Shown one piece after another: positions 17,727 to 26,672 of a stretch of 64,000 nucleotides of DNA. Both the position numbers and the translations under genes were made by a program. The stretch's first letter is position 1. Each line of letters starts with the position of its first letter. Source of the stretch: Psychrobacter sp. Pi2-1. GTDB lineage: Bacteria > Pseudomonadota > Gammaproteobacteria > Pseudomonadales > Moraxellaceae. The notes under the pieces were generated by a model. It saw nothing but the letters and a program-made list of their open reading frames with translations. It was not told the origin of the DNA and did no database searches. The stretch spans positions 1 through 64,000 of the forward strand of contig NZ_CAJHBO010000016.1 in NCBI RefSeq assembly GCF_904846645.1, read 5' to 3'.

Positions 17727-18764
17727 TTATTGGTAAAAATTTACCATACCTTCAAGACTGGTTGGACGAATTTTATGTGCTTGACCTGCAGAGCCAAACG
17801 CTTCAAAACGATTGGTACAGATATCTGACATCGCTACCATAGATGCTTTAAAGTATTTACGTGGATCAAATTCACTTGGATTTTTTGCAAGGAATTCGCG
17901 GATAGCACCAGTTGATGCCAGACGTAAATCCGTATCGATGTTTACTTTGCGCACACCATGTTTGATCGCTTCAACGATTTGCTCAACTGGCACGCCATAA
18001 GTTTCGCCGATATCACCACCATTTTCATTAATAACTTTTAGCCATTCTTGTGGCACTGATGAGGAACCATGCATAACAAGGTGAGTATTAGGAATACGGG
18101 CATGAATCTCTTTTACGCGCTCAATAGATAAGATATCGCCTGTCGGTGGACGTGTGAACTTATAGGCACCATGGCTAGTACCGATAGCAATTGCTAACGC
18201 ATCGACATTGGTATCTTTTACAAACTGCTCAGCTTCATCAGCACTAGTCAAAAGCTGCTCATGATCCAATACGCCTTCAGCGCCAGAGCCATCTTCTTCG
18301 CCAGCCATACCAGTTTCAAGACTACCTAGGCAACCGATTTCGCCCTCTACAGAGACACCGCAAGCGTGTGCCATCTTAACGACTTCGCGCGTGACGGTAG
18401 CATTGTAATCATAATCCATTGGCGTTTTGCCATCTTCACCAAGTGATCCGTCCATCATCACTGATGAAAAACCTAATTGGATTGAGCGTTGGCAAATAGC
18501 TGGCGACATACCGTGATCTTGATGCATTACTACTGGAATATGTGGCCATTCTTCGATCGCAGCGATAATCAAATGACGCAAAAATGCTGACCCTGCATAG
18601 TTACGTGCGCCCGCACTGGCTTGGACAATGACAGGTGAATCACAAGCATCCGCAGCCATCATGATTGCACGCATTTGCTCTAAGTTATTGACGTTAAAGG
18701 CAGGAACACCATAGCTGTGTTCAGCGGCATGATCTAGAAGTTGACGTAAGGATATTAGGGCCAT
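17727..18764 (-). CDS. fba: Class II fructose-bisphosphate aldolase (Calvin-type)
   Basis: A 345-residue zinc aldolase cleaving fructose-1,6-bisphosphate in glycolysis and running the reverse in gluconeogenesis. Visible motifs are PVVMHQDHG (metal and catalytic region), [26 protein letters not shown] and NIDTDLR, matching the Calvin-cycle/long subfamily. GAGAG lies upstream of the ATG. It is on the same strand as pgk, but the lipoprotein gene and a terminator lie between, so it probably has its own promoter in the 411-bp gap upstream (18765-19176). Confidence 0.96.
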   Translation of the reverse strand: MALISLRQLLDHAAEHSYGVPAFNVNNLEQMRAIMMAADACDSPVIVQASAGARNYAGSAFLRHLIIAAIEEWPHIPVVMHQDHGMSPAICQRSIQLGFSSVMMDGSLGEDGKTPMDYDYNATVTREVVKMAHACGVSVEGEIGCLGSLETGMAGEEDGSGAEGVLDHEQLLTSADEAEQFVKDTNVDALAIAIGTSHGAYKFTRPPTGDILSIERVKEIHARIPNTHLVMHGSSSVPQEWLKVINENGGDIGETYGVPVEQIVEAIKHGVRKVNIDTDLRLASTGAIREFLAKNPSEFDPRKYFKASMVAMSDICTNRFEAFGSAGQAHKIRPTSLEGMVNFYQ

Positions 18765-19030
18765 AAGACGCTCTCTGATTAGATTTTGAATAGTATTTTA
18801 AAAAACAGCTTGATAGCAATCATTTCACTGTATATTCGACCATACTGACTGTACACAGGCTAGTAAAAATCTGAATGCTATTGGATATGATTACCACGCG
18901 GTGATTATAGCAAAAATTGTCCTGTCTTCGTAGCGGTTGACCGACTATTTGTCAGTCTATACCGTCTCTTGATATCAGTTTAATTTTATAAACTGATACT
19001 TTATAAAATGTAACAATGGCATACAACGCA

Positions 19031-19058
19031 AAAAGCCTTGGCAATCACCAAGGCTTTT
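19031..19058. terminator. Intrinsic terminator after the Ala-rich lipoprotein gene
   Basis: Perfect 11-bp stem AAAAGCCTTGG/CCAAGGCTTTT with a 6-nt loop, about 120 bp after the lipoprotein stop on the minus strand. Symmetric A/T tails allow either direction. Confidence 0.85.
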
Positions 19059-19176
19059 CTAGTATTTTGAGGCTTATAAAGCAACGACCCTTTTTAGATA
19101 TTATTTACCGATGATTATCTATCAATCAATAGCATCCCAGCAAATCAGTCATTATGGTGCTTAGTTATCGCGTAGC

Positions 19177-19563
19177 TTAGTACTGTTGCTCTGCATCAAC
19201 TGCAACATCATTTGCGCCATCAGCGACAGCGTTAGCGCCATCAGCAACAGCTTCAGCAGTATTTTCAACCGCTGTGTTAGTGCTTTCAGCAATAGCATCG
19301 CCAGTGTTTTCTAGAGCGTCTGTCGCAGCTGCACCGGCAGTTTCAGCGCCTTCAGCGACTTCTGTACCAGCGTCTTGAGCAGCAGCTTCAGCTTCAGCAG
19401 CAGCAGCTTCTGTTTCAGCGGCAGCAGCATCAGCGTTTGCAGCAGCATCATCGCCAGCAGATTCAACAGCAGCTTCAGTGTTTTCTTCTGTTTGTTGGCT
19501 ACATGCAGTGATTGCAAAGGTACCAGCAAGTACGCTAGCAAGTAATAAATGACGTTTTAACAT
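19177..19563 (-). CDS. Ala/Glu-rich lipoprotein of unknown function
   Basis: 128 residues from the chosen start. The N-terminus MLKRHLLLASVLAGTFAITACS is a lipoprotein signal with lipobox ITAC. The mature protein is almost entirely Ala, Glu, Asp, Asn and Thr with loosely repeated AAAAEAEAAA and AVADGAN units, suggesting one long helix or disorder. The start follows GAGAGG; an upstream in-frame ATG at 19593 would precede the signal and is rejected. It lies between pgk and fba on the same strand with its own terminator. Function is unknown; an envelope spacer or Lpp-like role is speculation. Confidence 0.85.
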   Translation of the reverse strand: MLKRHLLLASVLAGTFAITACSQQTEENTEAAVESAGDDAAANADAAAAETEAAAAEAEAAAQDAGTEVAEGAETAGAAATDALENTGDAIAESTNTAVENTAEAVADGANAVADGANDVAVDAEQQY

Positions 19564-19820
19564 AATAAACCTCTCGTAAATAATGCATGTCAAAATACAT
19601 GGTCGCGCTATTTTATAGAGTGCGAATCAGACATGCAATAATAATTTTCAGTATATAAATAAATAATTACTGCTTAATAATAATCGATGGCTATTGCGCT
19701 TACTTATATCAATAAAAACAAGTAAATCAACAGCCAAAATATTATTTTTACAGACTACCTTAGTTATTTAGAGTTAGTTGTACGTCTAATGTTACTAAGC
19801 TACAGAGTATCGTTAATTAG

Positions 19821-21035
19821 TTAGGCATCTATTTGCAGTGCAGCAACTGCTGGAAGTGCTTTACCTTCTACAAACTCTAAAAACGCACCGCCACCTGTTG
19901 ACATATAACTCACGCTTTCAGCAACTTGATATTTATCGATAGCCGCTAACGTATCACCGCCACCCGCGATAGAGAAACCATCGCTATCTCTTACAGCAGT
20001 AGCTAATATCTGTGTGCCTTGCCCGAAAGCATCGACTTCAAAGACACCCACTGGACCATTCCACAAGATAGTTTTTGCATTGATAATGGCACTGGCAAGC
20101 TGTTTTGCGCTTTCTGGTGCGATGTCCAATATCATGTCATTGTCACCGATCGCATCAACTGATTTGATCGTTGCAGTGGCTTTTTGCAATGAGCCAGTAA
20201 AGTCAGCGAAATCGATGTCATTTTTATCAGCGACTACGACGTATTCAGGCAGTAAGATTTCAGTCTTGGTCATAATATTACGTGCAGTATCGAGCAAATC
20301 TGCTTCGTACAATGAAGCACCAACACTATGACCTTGTGCTGCCAAGAAAGTATTGGCTATACCGCCACCAACGATAATCTGTGTGCAAACTTCAGCCAAG
20401 CTGTGTAGCACTTCTAATTTGGTAGACACTTTTGACCCACCAACGATAGCGAGCATTGGCTGTGCTGGTGTTTCAAGCGCTAGGCTCAAAGCATCAAGCT
20501 CAGCAGCTAACAATGGCCCTGCACACACAGTTTTGTCTGCTTGACGCATTGCTTGTGTAACACCCTCTGTTGATGCCTGTGCACGGTGCGCTGTACCAAA
20601 AGCGTCCATCACAAACACATCGCACAAATCAGCGTACTTTTTCGCTAGTGTGGTATCGTTTTTCTTTTCACCGTCATTGAAGCGTACATTTTCTAATAGA
20701 ACCACTTCGCCAGATTTCACATTGGCACCTTGGGTGAGGTAATCAGTATTAAGACGTACAGGTGTCGATAGTTGCGAGCTTAATTTGTCCGTCAGATAAT
20801 CAGCAACCGGCGCTAATGAGTATACAGTTTCAGGATTGCCTTCTGTTGGGCGGCCTAAATGTGAGCAAACAATTACCGCAGCGCCTTTCTCGAGCGCCAT
20901 CTTGATGGTAGGAAGACTGGCTTGCAAGCGCGCATCGCTCGTGACCTTACCGTCTTTAATAGGCACATTTAAATCTTCTCGGATTAAGACCACTTTATCC
21001 GTTAAGTTCAACTCACTCATACGCAAAAAATTCAT
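19821..21035 (-). CDS. pgk: Phosphoglycerate kinase
   Basis: A 404-residue glycolytic kinase transferring phosphate from 1,3-bisphosphoglycerate to ADP. Signature segments are [10 protein letters not shown] (N-domain start), [45 protein letters not shown] and the nucleotide-binding GGGDT near the C-terminus. The first ATG has AGGAG 7 bases upstream, so the extra residues MNFLR before MSELNL are probably translated. Upstream gap 21036-21539 shows no gene. Confidence 0.97.
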   Translation of the reverse strand: MNFLRMSELNLTDKVVLIREDLNVPIKDGKVTSDARLQASLPTIKMALEKGAAVIVCSHLGRPTEGNPETVYSLAPVADYLTDKLSSQLSTPVRLNTDYLTQGANVKSGEVVLLENVRFNDGEKKNDTTLAKKYADLCDVFVMDAFGTAHRAQASTEGVTQAMRQADKTVCAGPLLAAELDALSLALETPAQPMLAIVGGSKVSTKLEVLHSLAEVCTQIIVGGGIANTFLAAQGHSVGASLYEADLLDTARNIMTKTEILLPEYVVVADKNDIDFADFTGSLQKATATIKSVDAIGDNDMILDIAPESAKQLASAIINAKTILWNGPVGVFEVDAFGQGTQILATAVRDSDGFSIAGGGDTLAAIDKYQVAESVSYMSTGGGAFLEFVEGKALPAVAALQIDA

Positions 21036-21539
21036 TACCTGCTCCTATGCATCAATATATCTGTTAATTTGCGATTACTGTCATTACTGATATGACTATT
21101 ATAGTCAGCTCTATATAAATCAGATTCAGTGCTAAGCTCGATCAATCCACTATTTTGTAGCATTCTCGCTCGCCTGCCATATAACCAAGCTATTTTATAC
21201 CCGTGCTATATAGTAACTATCAGCTTTATTGCTTTTTAATATTTTTAACGCTTGGCTCTGACACCTATCAAACCACTCTGATGAGTCGCTCAAGTAAACA
21301 GAATTTAGCGGCGGTGTATTCTACCAGTTTTCTACCGCAGTCTCACAAGCAACCTGACACAAATTTCAGCACGTTTAAAATATTTAGTCTAAATTCTCAG
21401 ACCGTTATTCGATGGCAACAATTGCAGTTGCTAGCTTTAAGCATAGTCAATAAACCGTAACATTTCGTGGTGGTACTCAGCAGTCAAGCTCTTTATGATA
21501 GAAACATTGACAATGAAAATAATCCATTAGGAGAAAATA
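21036..21539. other. Intergenic region between pgk and the DksA-like gene
   Basis: About 500 bp with divergent genes on each side, so it must contain two promoters. The open frame at 21203-21460 lacks a ribosome site and family resemblance and is not called. No RNA structure stands out. Confidence 0.5.
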
Positions 21540-21869
21540 ATGAGCATCAACTTAGACACTGCTAAACAAAACCTATTAAAATTAAAAGATGAGTACGAAT
21601 CTCGAATTGATAAGATAGAAGATCATATCCAAAATCCACAAGATGATCTCAATGAACATTGGGAAGATCAGGCCATATCCTATCGTCAAAATGACATGCG
21701 CAAAAACTTGATGAGCGAAGCGCGTCAAAGCTTAATCTATGTAGAGAATGCATTAGGTCGGATTGAAAATGGTACTTATGGCGAGTGTGAAGTCTGCGGT
21801 GAACAGATCGAAGAGCAACGCTTAGAAGCGCTGCCCTATGCTACCTTATGTATGGAACACGCTGAGTAG
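21540..21869 (+). CDS. DksA/TraR-family zinc-finger protein
   Basis: A 109-residue protein with a long N-terminal coiled coil and a C-terminal zinc finger CEVCG...TLCMEH (Cys83, Cys86, Cys104, His107). DksA/TraR proteins insert their coiled coil into the RNA polymerase secondary channel and modulate initiation. The acidic EDQA segment near residue 42-45 could be the coiled-coil tip. Classical DksA is about 150 residues with four Cys; this one is shorter and has His as fourth ligand, as I recall in some YteA/YocK-like members. It has a strong TAGGAGA ribosome site and converges with thiE. Confidence 0.86.
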   Translation: MSINLDTAKQNLLKLKDEYESRIDKIEDHIQNPQDDLNEHWEDQAISYRQNDMRKNLMSEARQSLIYVENALGRIENGTYGECEVCGEQIEEQRLEALPYATLCMEHAE

Positions 21870-21934
21870 CACTTTCATATTAATACTCTATTGTAAGACT
21901 ATTTCTACCCTAAAACCTCTCTAATAAGAGTACT

Positions 21935-22603
21935 TCAAGTAGGTATTTTCCATTTAGAAAATGCCTGCTGCCATTCGTGACAGCGCTGAGCTATATCCGC
22001 TACTGGCAAGTCCATAATATCCCCGACTACTGCTACAAGCGCAATGGGTAAATCTACCAGCTCTGAGACATTTTCTGCGGTTAACCCCCCTATCACACAT
22101 ATTGGTATGCCTTGCTGACACCCTTCCACAAGCTGCTGACGCGAAATGATATTAGCATTTGTCTTAGTTGTAGAAGTAAATACAGCACCCATCGCAGCAT
22201 AACTTGCGCCGTCATTTTTTGCTTCTTTAATCAGCGCTACATCACCATGGCAGGTACGACCGATGATTTGATGCGGTGAAAGGGATTGCAAAGCATTACC
22301 GATACTGCCGTCTGTTTGACCAAGGTGTACCCCAACGCCAAGCTTTTCAGCCAACTTCACGTCATCATTAATAACAACTGGCACGTTGTACGTTTTAGCT
22401 AACTCAACGATTTTTTGCGCCTCATAAAAAAGCTTCAAAGCTCCATCAGGTAGACTAAGAACCTGCTTACGACGAATTTGTAATAGCGCAATCAAGCCTG
22501 TCGATAAGGCTGCCTCTAGCTTTTGATATAACAGCTCAAATTCATCATCGTTGGTCAACAAATATAGCTTAGGCATAACTGAGGAAAATGATGAACGACT
22601 CAT
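21935..22603 (-). CDS. thiE: Thiamine-phosphate synthase
   Basis: A 222-residue TIM-barrel enzyme joining hydroxymethylpyrimidine pyrophosphate and thiazole phosphate to give thiamine phosphate. Motifs are LLQIRRK, VVINDDVKLAEKLGVGVHLGQTD, IGRTCH, YAAMGAVFTSTTK and IPICVIGGLTAENV. The usual family form of the third motif is IG(V/I)S(T/C)H; Thr-Cys is a mild variation. AAGGAT precedes the ATG. It is separated from the upstream pbpG gene by a terminator, and no TPP riboswitch fits in the short leader. Confidence 0.93.
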   Translation of the reverse strand: MSRSSFSSVMPKLYLLTNDDEFELLYQKLEAALSTGLIALLQIRRKQVLSLPDGALKLFYEAQKIVELAKTYNVPVVINDDVKLAEKLGVGVHLGQTDGSIGNALQSLSPHQIIGRTCHGDVALIKEAKNDGASYAAMGAVFTSTTKTNANIISRQQLVEGCQQGIPICVIGGLTAENVSELVDLPIALVAVVGDIMDLPVADIAQRCHEWQQAFSKWKIPT

Positions 22604-22637
22604 AGCGTTTATCCTTAATTCTTAAATTCAACACAAT

Positions 22638-22671
22638 AAAAAAGCCGTTATACGATATAACAGCTTTTTTA
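22638..22671. terminator. Intrinsic terminator after pbpG
   Basis: A 15-nt arm pair AAAAAAGC-GTTATA/TATAAC-GCTTTTTT with one internal mismatch and a 3-nt loop, placed 20 bp after the pbpG stop on the minus strand. Confidence 0.8.
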
Positions 22672-22690
22672 TACATTTAGAACAGATAGC

Positions 22691-23773
22691 TTACACTGTA
22701 CGGCGTGTAGCCAAACTATTTAAGATATTTTTAGCATCGCCCCAACGTGTTGCTGAGCTATTTGCTCCTAAGATAACAATAATTGCAGGACGATTATTGA
22801 CACGAGTTTCCATCACAACGCAACGTCCGGCTTCATTGATAAAGCCTGTCTTAGAGATACCGATTGGATAGCTGCCGTCACGAACCAATGTACTGGTATT
22901 ACTGGCTTTATAGGTGCGGTTACCACTTGAGTAATTTGAGACAAAAAAGTCATAGCTCTTAGTGGTAGAAAAACGACGAATCACATCATAGTTGCCAGCA
23001 GCACGTACCATCTTGACCAAATCTTTTGACGAAGCTACGTTGCGCTTATCAAGTCCAGTTGGATCACCAAAAAATGCCGTATTCATGCCCAAGTCTTGCG
23101 CTTTACGATTCATCGCACGCATAAAGGCATCATAGCCACCTGGGTAATTACGCGCTAGACTCTTTGCTGCTGGATTTTCCGACTTCATCAACGCCATCAA
23201 TAGCATCTCAGCGCGGTTTAAACGATCACCTGATTTCAAACGCGAGCTTGCACGCTTAGGACCAACGAAATCTTCTGGATCAAGCGTGATTTCTTCACGC
23301 ATATCAAGGCCAGCATCCAACACCACCATAGCCGTCATAACTTTAGTGATGCTGGCCATTGGGCGCGCGATATCAGCATCTTTTTCGTAGATAGACTCGC
23401 CAGTTTCAGCATCGATCACCGCAACACTACGTGAATCAGTGCTAATCGGAATCATATCGCTGCTACCGAAAGCCCCACGATAGGTTGTATTATAGCGAGC
23501 ACTATTGGTGTTATTACTACTAGCAAAACTATTAGTATTCGTGATGTTAGTAGTGCCGTAGCCATTATCGACTTTCTTAATAGCAGAGCCATTAGACTTG
23601 TACATAATGTTGCGAGCTTCAGACAAGCTATCAGCGCCGCCCCAACTCAGGCGTGCACTAGAGGCAGTGTCAGTGCTACCATTAATTGTAAGTGCGGCTT
23701 GTGCAACACTGCCCAAACTCAATGAAATCATAGCAGCGATCAATTGCTGTTTGGTTAATGGTAGTTGCTTCAT
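22691..23773 (-). CDS. pbpG: D-alanyl-D-alanine endopeptidase, PBP7/8 type
   Basis: A 360-residue periplasmic serine hydrolase that cuts peptidoglycan cross-links. The three penicillin-binding motifs are SITK (141-144), SEN (198-200) and KTG (308-310). A signal peptide ends near AQA (27). A Ser/Asn/Thr-rich stretch (30-100) precedes the peptidase S11 domain, making it about 50 residues longer than E. coli PBP7. It lacks the C-terminal amphipathic anchor of DacA/DacC. The call between PBP7-type endopeptidase and other S11 members rests on overall similarity. Confidence 0.88.
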   Translation of the reverse strand: MKQLPLTKQQLIAAMISLSLGSVAQAALTINGSTDTASSARLSWGGADSLSEARNIMYKSNGSAIKKVDNGYGTTNITNTNSFASSNNTNSARYNTTYRGAFGSSDMIPISTDSRSVAVIDAETGESIYEKDADIARPMASITKVMTAMVVLDAGLDMREEITLDPEDFVGPKRASSRLKSGDRLNRAEMLLMALMKSENPAAKSLARNYPGGYDAFMRAMNRKAQDLGMNTAFFGDPTGLDKRNVASSKDLVKMVRAAGNYDVIRRFSTTKSYDFFVSNYSSGNRTYKASNTSTLVRDGSYPIGISKTGFINEAGRCVVMETRVNNRPAIIVILGANSSATRWGDAKNILNSLATRRTV

Positions 23774-24166
23774 TATGCCTCCTGCTGTCGCTATTACGCC
23801 AGTTACATATTGTCTGACGCCAAAAACGTACGTAGCGTTTATAGATGTGTTTGTAAGTACTCACATAGAGCTTTTGTATTTTTAGTGTATCATGGTTTAC
23901 ATTTAAGTTTAATCTATCAAACTGATTTAGTAGTTTTTTTTGGTTTCGTTCAAACTTTACTACAACCAATTTATATTACAGAAACATCAATTCACACTGC
24001 AGCAATATAATTTAACTTCGAATGTTATGATTACTCGTATTTTGTTATATTAATCAGCGGTATTTTGAATATACGAAGATGACAATAATGGTTGAAATAT
24101 ATTCGTTTTTTATACTATTTGGACCTAATAAAGCGTTCATTCTGACAATCAATAAAGAGTATGGTT
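23774..24166. other. Intergenic region between pbpG and the GacA-like regulator gene
   Basis: About 390 bp of AT-rich sequence between divergent genes. It should contain promoters for both. No open frame with a ribosome site or structured RNA is evident. Confidence 0.5.
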
Positions 24167-24802
24167 ATGATTAAAGTATTAGTGGTAGATGATCATGATT
24201 TGGTACGGATGGGTATTAGCCGTATGTTGTCAGACAGCCCCGATATTGAAGTAGTAGGTGAAGCAGACAGCGGTGACATGGCTATCAAACAGGCCAAACA
24301 ATTACATCCTGACGTGATTTTGCTAGACGTCAATATGCCGAATATTGGCGGGCTCGAAGCAACCAAACGCCTGATACAACTCGACATGGGTATCAAGATT
24401 TTGGCGGTCAGTAGTATGTCTGCACAGCCCTATCCCTCAATGCTGATCAAAGCAGGTGTGAATGGTTACATTACCAAAGGCACGCCGCTTGATGAAATGA
24501 TACGTGCGGTCAAAAAGATTTATCAAGGAGGTCGTTACTTCAGCCAAGATGTTGCTGAACAGTTAGCAGACGTTTTATTATCTGATAACGCAAACTCCCC
24601 TTTTGACTTATTAAGTGACAGAGAAAAACAAGTGGCGATGATGGTTGTTAATTGTCAGAGCCCTCAGCAAATAGCTGATCAATTATTTGTTAGCGTCAAG
24701 ACTATTAATACGTATCGCTACCGTATTTATGAAAAAGTTGGGGTTGATAGTGATGTTAAACTGACTCATTTGGCCATTCGTCATGGTCTGATTCAACCAT
24801 AA
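24167..24802 (+). CDS. GacA/UvrY-like NarL-family response regulator
   Basis: A 211-residue two-domain regulator. Receiver domain 1-120 has the acidic pair DD (8-9), phospho-acceptor Asp54 in LLDVNMP and Lys near 104. The C-terminal LuxR/NarL HTH (about 145-205) contains LSDREKQVA and VSVKTINTYRYRIYEKVGV. It closely resembles GacA/UvrY, which control CsrA-binding sRNAs; that role here is an inference. The ATG at 24167 is preferred over the one at 24161 because the AAAGAG ribosome site is too close to the latter. No BarA/GacS-type kinase lies beside it; pilS follows after 34 bp. Confidence 0.87.
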   Translation: MIKVLVVDDHDLVRMGISRMLSDSPDIEVVGEADSGDMAIKQAKQLHPDVILLDVNMPNIGGLEATKRLIQLDMGIKILAVSSMSAQPYPSMLIKAGVNGYITKGTPLDEMIRAVKKIYQGGRYFSQDVAEQLADVLLSDNANSPFDLLSDREKQVAMMVVNCQSPQQIADQLFVSVKTINTYRYRIYEKVGVDSDVKLTHLAIRHGLIQP

Positions 24803-24836
24803 ACCATTTTAGCGTTTATTTTATTACGGCCAGTTT

Positions 24837-26594
24837 ATGAACCCTGCTACCAACCTTAGCTCTGCCATTACTCGTTATGTACATCACGACGATACGCTTC
24901 CTCTGCCGCAGTTGCGTAAGTTGGGGTTGATCTATAGCAGCTATCGTTTCGTCGTTAGCCTGTTCTCTATGCTCATGCTATACATCTCTGCTCGTACCGG
25001 TGATAGCGCGTCTTTACCGAGTTTTTTACAACAAACGACTCTAAGCTTCTATGTACTTCTAAGCTTGATACTGCTTGGATTATTTTATGTCGTTAGAAAA
25101 CATATGCGCCGCCAATTGGCATTCGGACTGGCCTTAGACGTTATTATATTAAGTCTACTGCTCTACACGACAGGCAACCCTGATTTGCAGCTAACCATGT
25201 TATACATGGTAGTCGTCGCGGCTAGCTTTATGCTACTACATGGTTCACAAGCGCTGGTTATTACGTTACTTGCCATCATTCTCGTTATTTATCAGCAATT
25301 TTTCTACGCTATTGCTAATAGCATGAGTCTAGCCAATCTAGGTGATGCGCTACTGATGTCAGCGAGTTTTTTAGCAGTGGGCGGTTTGAGCTGGTCTATC
25401 TCTCAGCGATTAGTACAGCTTGAGAAAGTCGCGGCAAACCATGCTAAGGAAGTCGAGCGACTTAACGTGATTAATCAAGAAGTTATCACGCAGATGGTGA
25501 ATGGTGTTATCGTTATCGATAAGCAACATATTGTCTTAGCAAATCTTGCAGCACATCAATTGCTGAGCCTTTCGCTTGTCACGCCTACTACAGCACAGAA
25601 TACCCTTGACGATACAAAAGAGACTCATAACAAAGCACTTCTCTCTAATTTTGAGCAGCAACTCAATGAACAGCATTCCCAGTTGTTTCATGCCTGCTTG
25701 TCAGTAGCATCTGGGCAGTCACGCGCTTTTACCTACGATGTGCCAGCTGTGGCAAATGCCTCAATATTTGGCAAATTACGTGTACAGATTATTCCACTAA
25801 AAGACGATAGCAAACTTGTCATATTAGAAGACTTACGCCGTGAGCAAGCTAATGCTCAACAACTAAAACTGGCTTCTCTAGGGCAATTAACTGCCAGTAT
25901 TGCCCATGAAATCAGAAACCCATTAGCAGCGATATCGCAAGCCAGCCAGCTATTAATGGAAGATGTTGCAGAACAAATGGAAGATGACAGTGCATTAACA
26001 AGTGAATCGAATGCTGCCATGACCGGCAACCATGAGCTTTATGAAATGATATTTTCACAGACAAAGCGTGTAAACCGTATCATCGAAGATATTTTAAAGC
26101 TGTCTCGTCAGCAGACGGCTACCCAGCAGGTGCTCGAATTGGCTGAATGGATGCCATCGTTTTTGGAGAATTATTTCCAAGGACACGACATTTTTCTACG
26201 AATAAAAACCAAACCCATCATATCATTTGATACTCATCAGTTAGAGCAGATATTGATCAACCTAATCAACAATGGCCTGCGTTATAGCAGCTATGCTCAT
26301 CCCCACGCTTATGTAGAAATCGACATTTACTGCGCAGACAACGATGTTATAATCGATATATTAGATAATGGTAATGGTGTTAGTGCTGGAAATCTAGAAC
26401 TTTTGTTCGATCCATTTTTTACAACAGATAAAGCTGGTACAGGACTGGGGCTCTATTTATCACAAGCATTTTGTGAAGCCAATCAAGCGCGTTTACTCTA
26501 CATTCCTGAACATGAGAAAACATGTTTTCGATTAATTGTACCTTCTATTAAATCTGATAATAAATTTCAAACTATCGAAGAAAATCTTACCTAA
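24837..26594 (+). CDS. pilS: PilS, sensor histidine kinase for type IV pili
   Basis: A 585-residue inner-membrane kinase. About six hydrophobic segments fill residues 35-190, as in PilS, followed by a PAS-like region (210-330), the dimerisation H-box SIAHEIRNP with His357, the N-box LINLINNGLRY and the G-box GTGLGLYLS. It phosphorylates PilR to switch on sigma-54-dependent pilin expression in known systems. It is 78 bp upstream of pilR and 34 bp downstream of the GacA-like gene, so all three may be one operon. Confidence 0.92.
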   Translation: MNPATNLSSAITRYVHHDDTLPLPQLRKLGLIYSSYRFVVSLFSMLMLYISARTGDSASLPSFLQQTTLSFYVLLSLILLGLFYVVRKHMRRQLAFGLALDVIILSLLLYTTGNPDLQLTMLYMVVVAASFMLLHGSQALVITLLAIILVIYQQFFYAIANSMSLANLGDALLMSASFLAVGGLSWSISQRLVQLEKVAANHAKEVERLNVINQEVITQMVNGVIVIDKQHIVLANLAAHQLLSLSLVTPTTAQNTLDDTKETHNKALLSNFEQQLNEQHSQLFHACLSVASGQSRAFTYDVPAVANASIFGKLRVQIIPLKDDSKLVILEDLRREQANAQQLKLASLGQLTASIAHEIRNPLAAISQASQLLMEDVAEQMEDDSALTSESNAAMTGNHELYEMIFSQTKRVNRIIEDILKLSRQQTATQQVLELAEWMPSFLENYFQGHDIFLRIKTKPIISFDTHQLEQILINLINNGLRYSSYAHPHAYVEIDIYCADNDVIIDILDNGNGVSAGNLELLFDPFFTTDKAGTGLGLYLSQAFCEANQARLLYIPEHEKTCFRLIVPSIKSDNKFQTIEENLT

Positions 26595-26672
26595 ATTTAT
26601 CTTTTGAAAGCTATTACGCCCATTTAGACCCAGCTATTGATTTTATAGCCATAAAATACGATGAGATGACGT

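Noticed and set aside
19177-19593. Lipoprotein starting at the first ATG (19593)
   Set aside because: The added residues MTCIIYERFI would precede the signal peptide, and the GAGAGG ribosome site serves the ATG at 19563.
22604-22690. Possible TPP riboswitch before thiE
   Set aside because: Only about 85 bp separate pbpG from thiE and most of it is the pbpG terminator; no thi-box sequence is seen.
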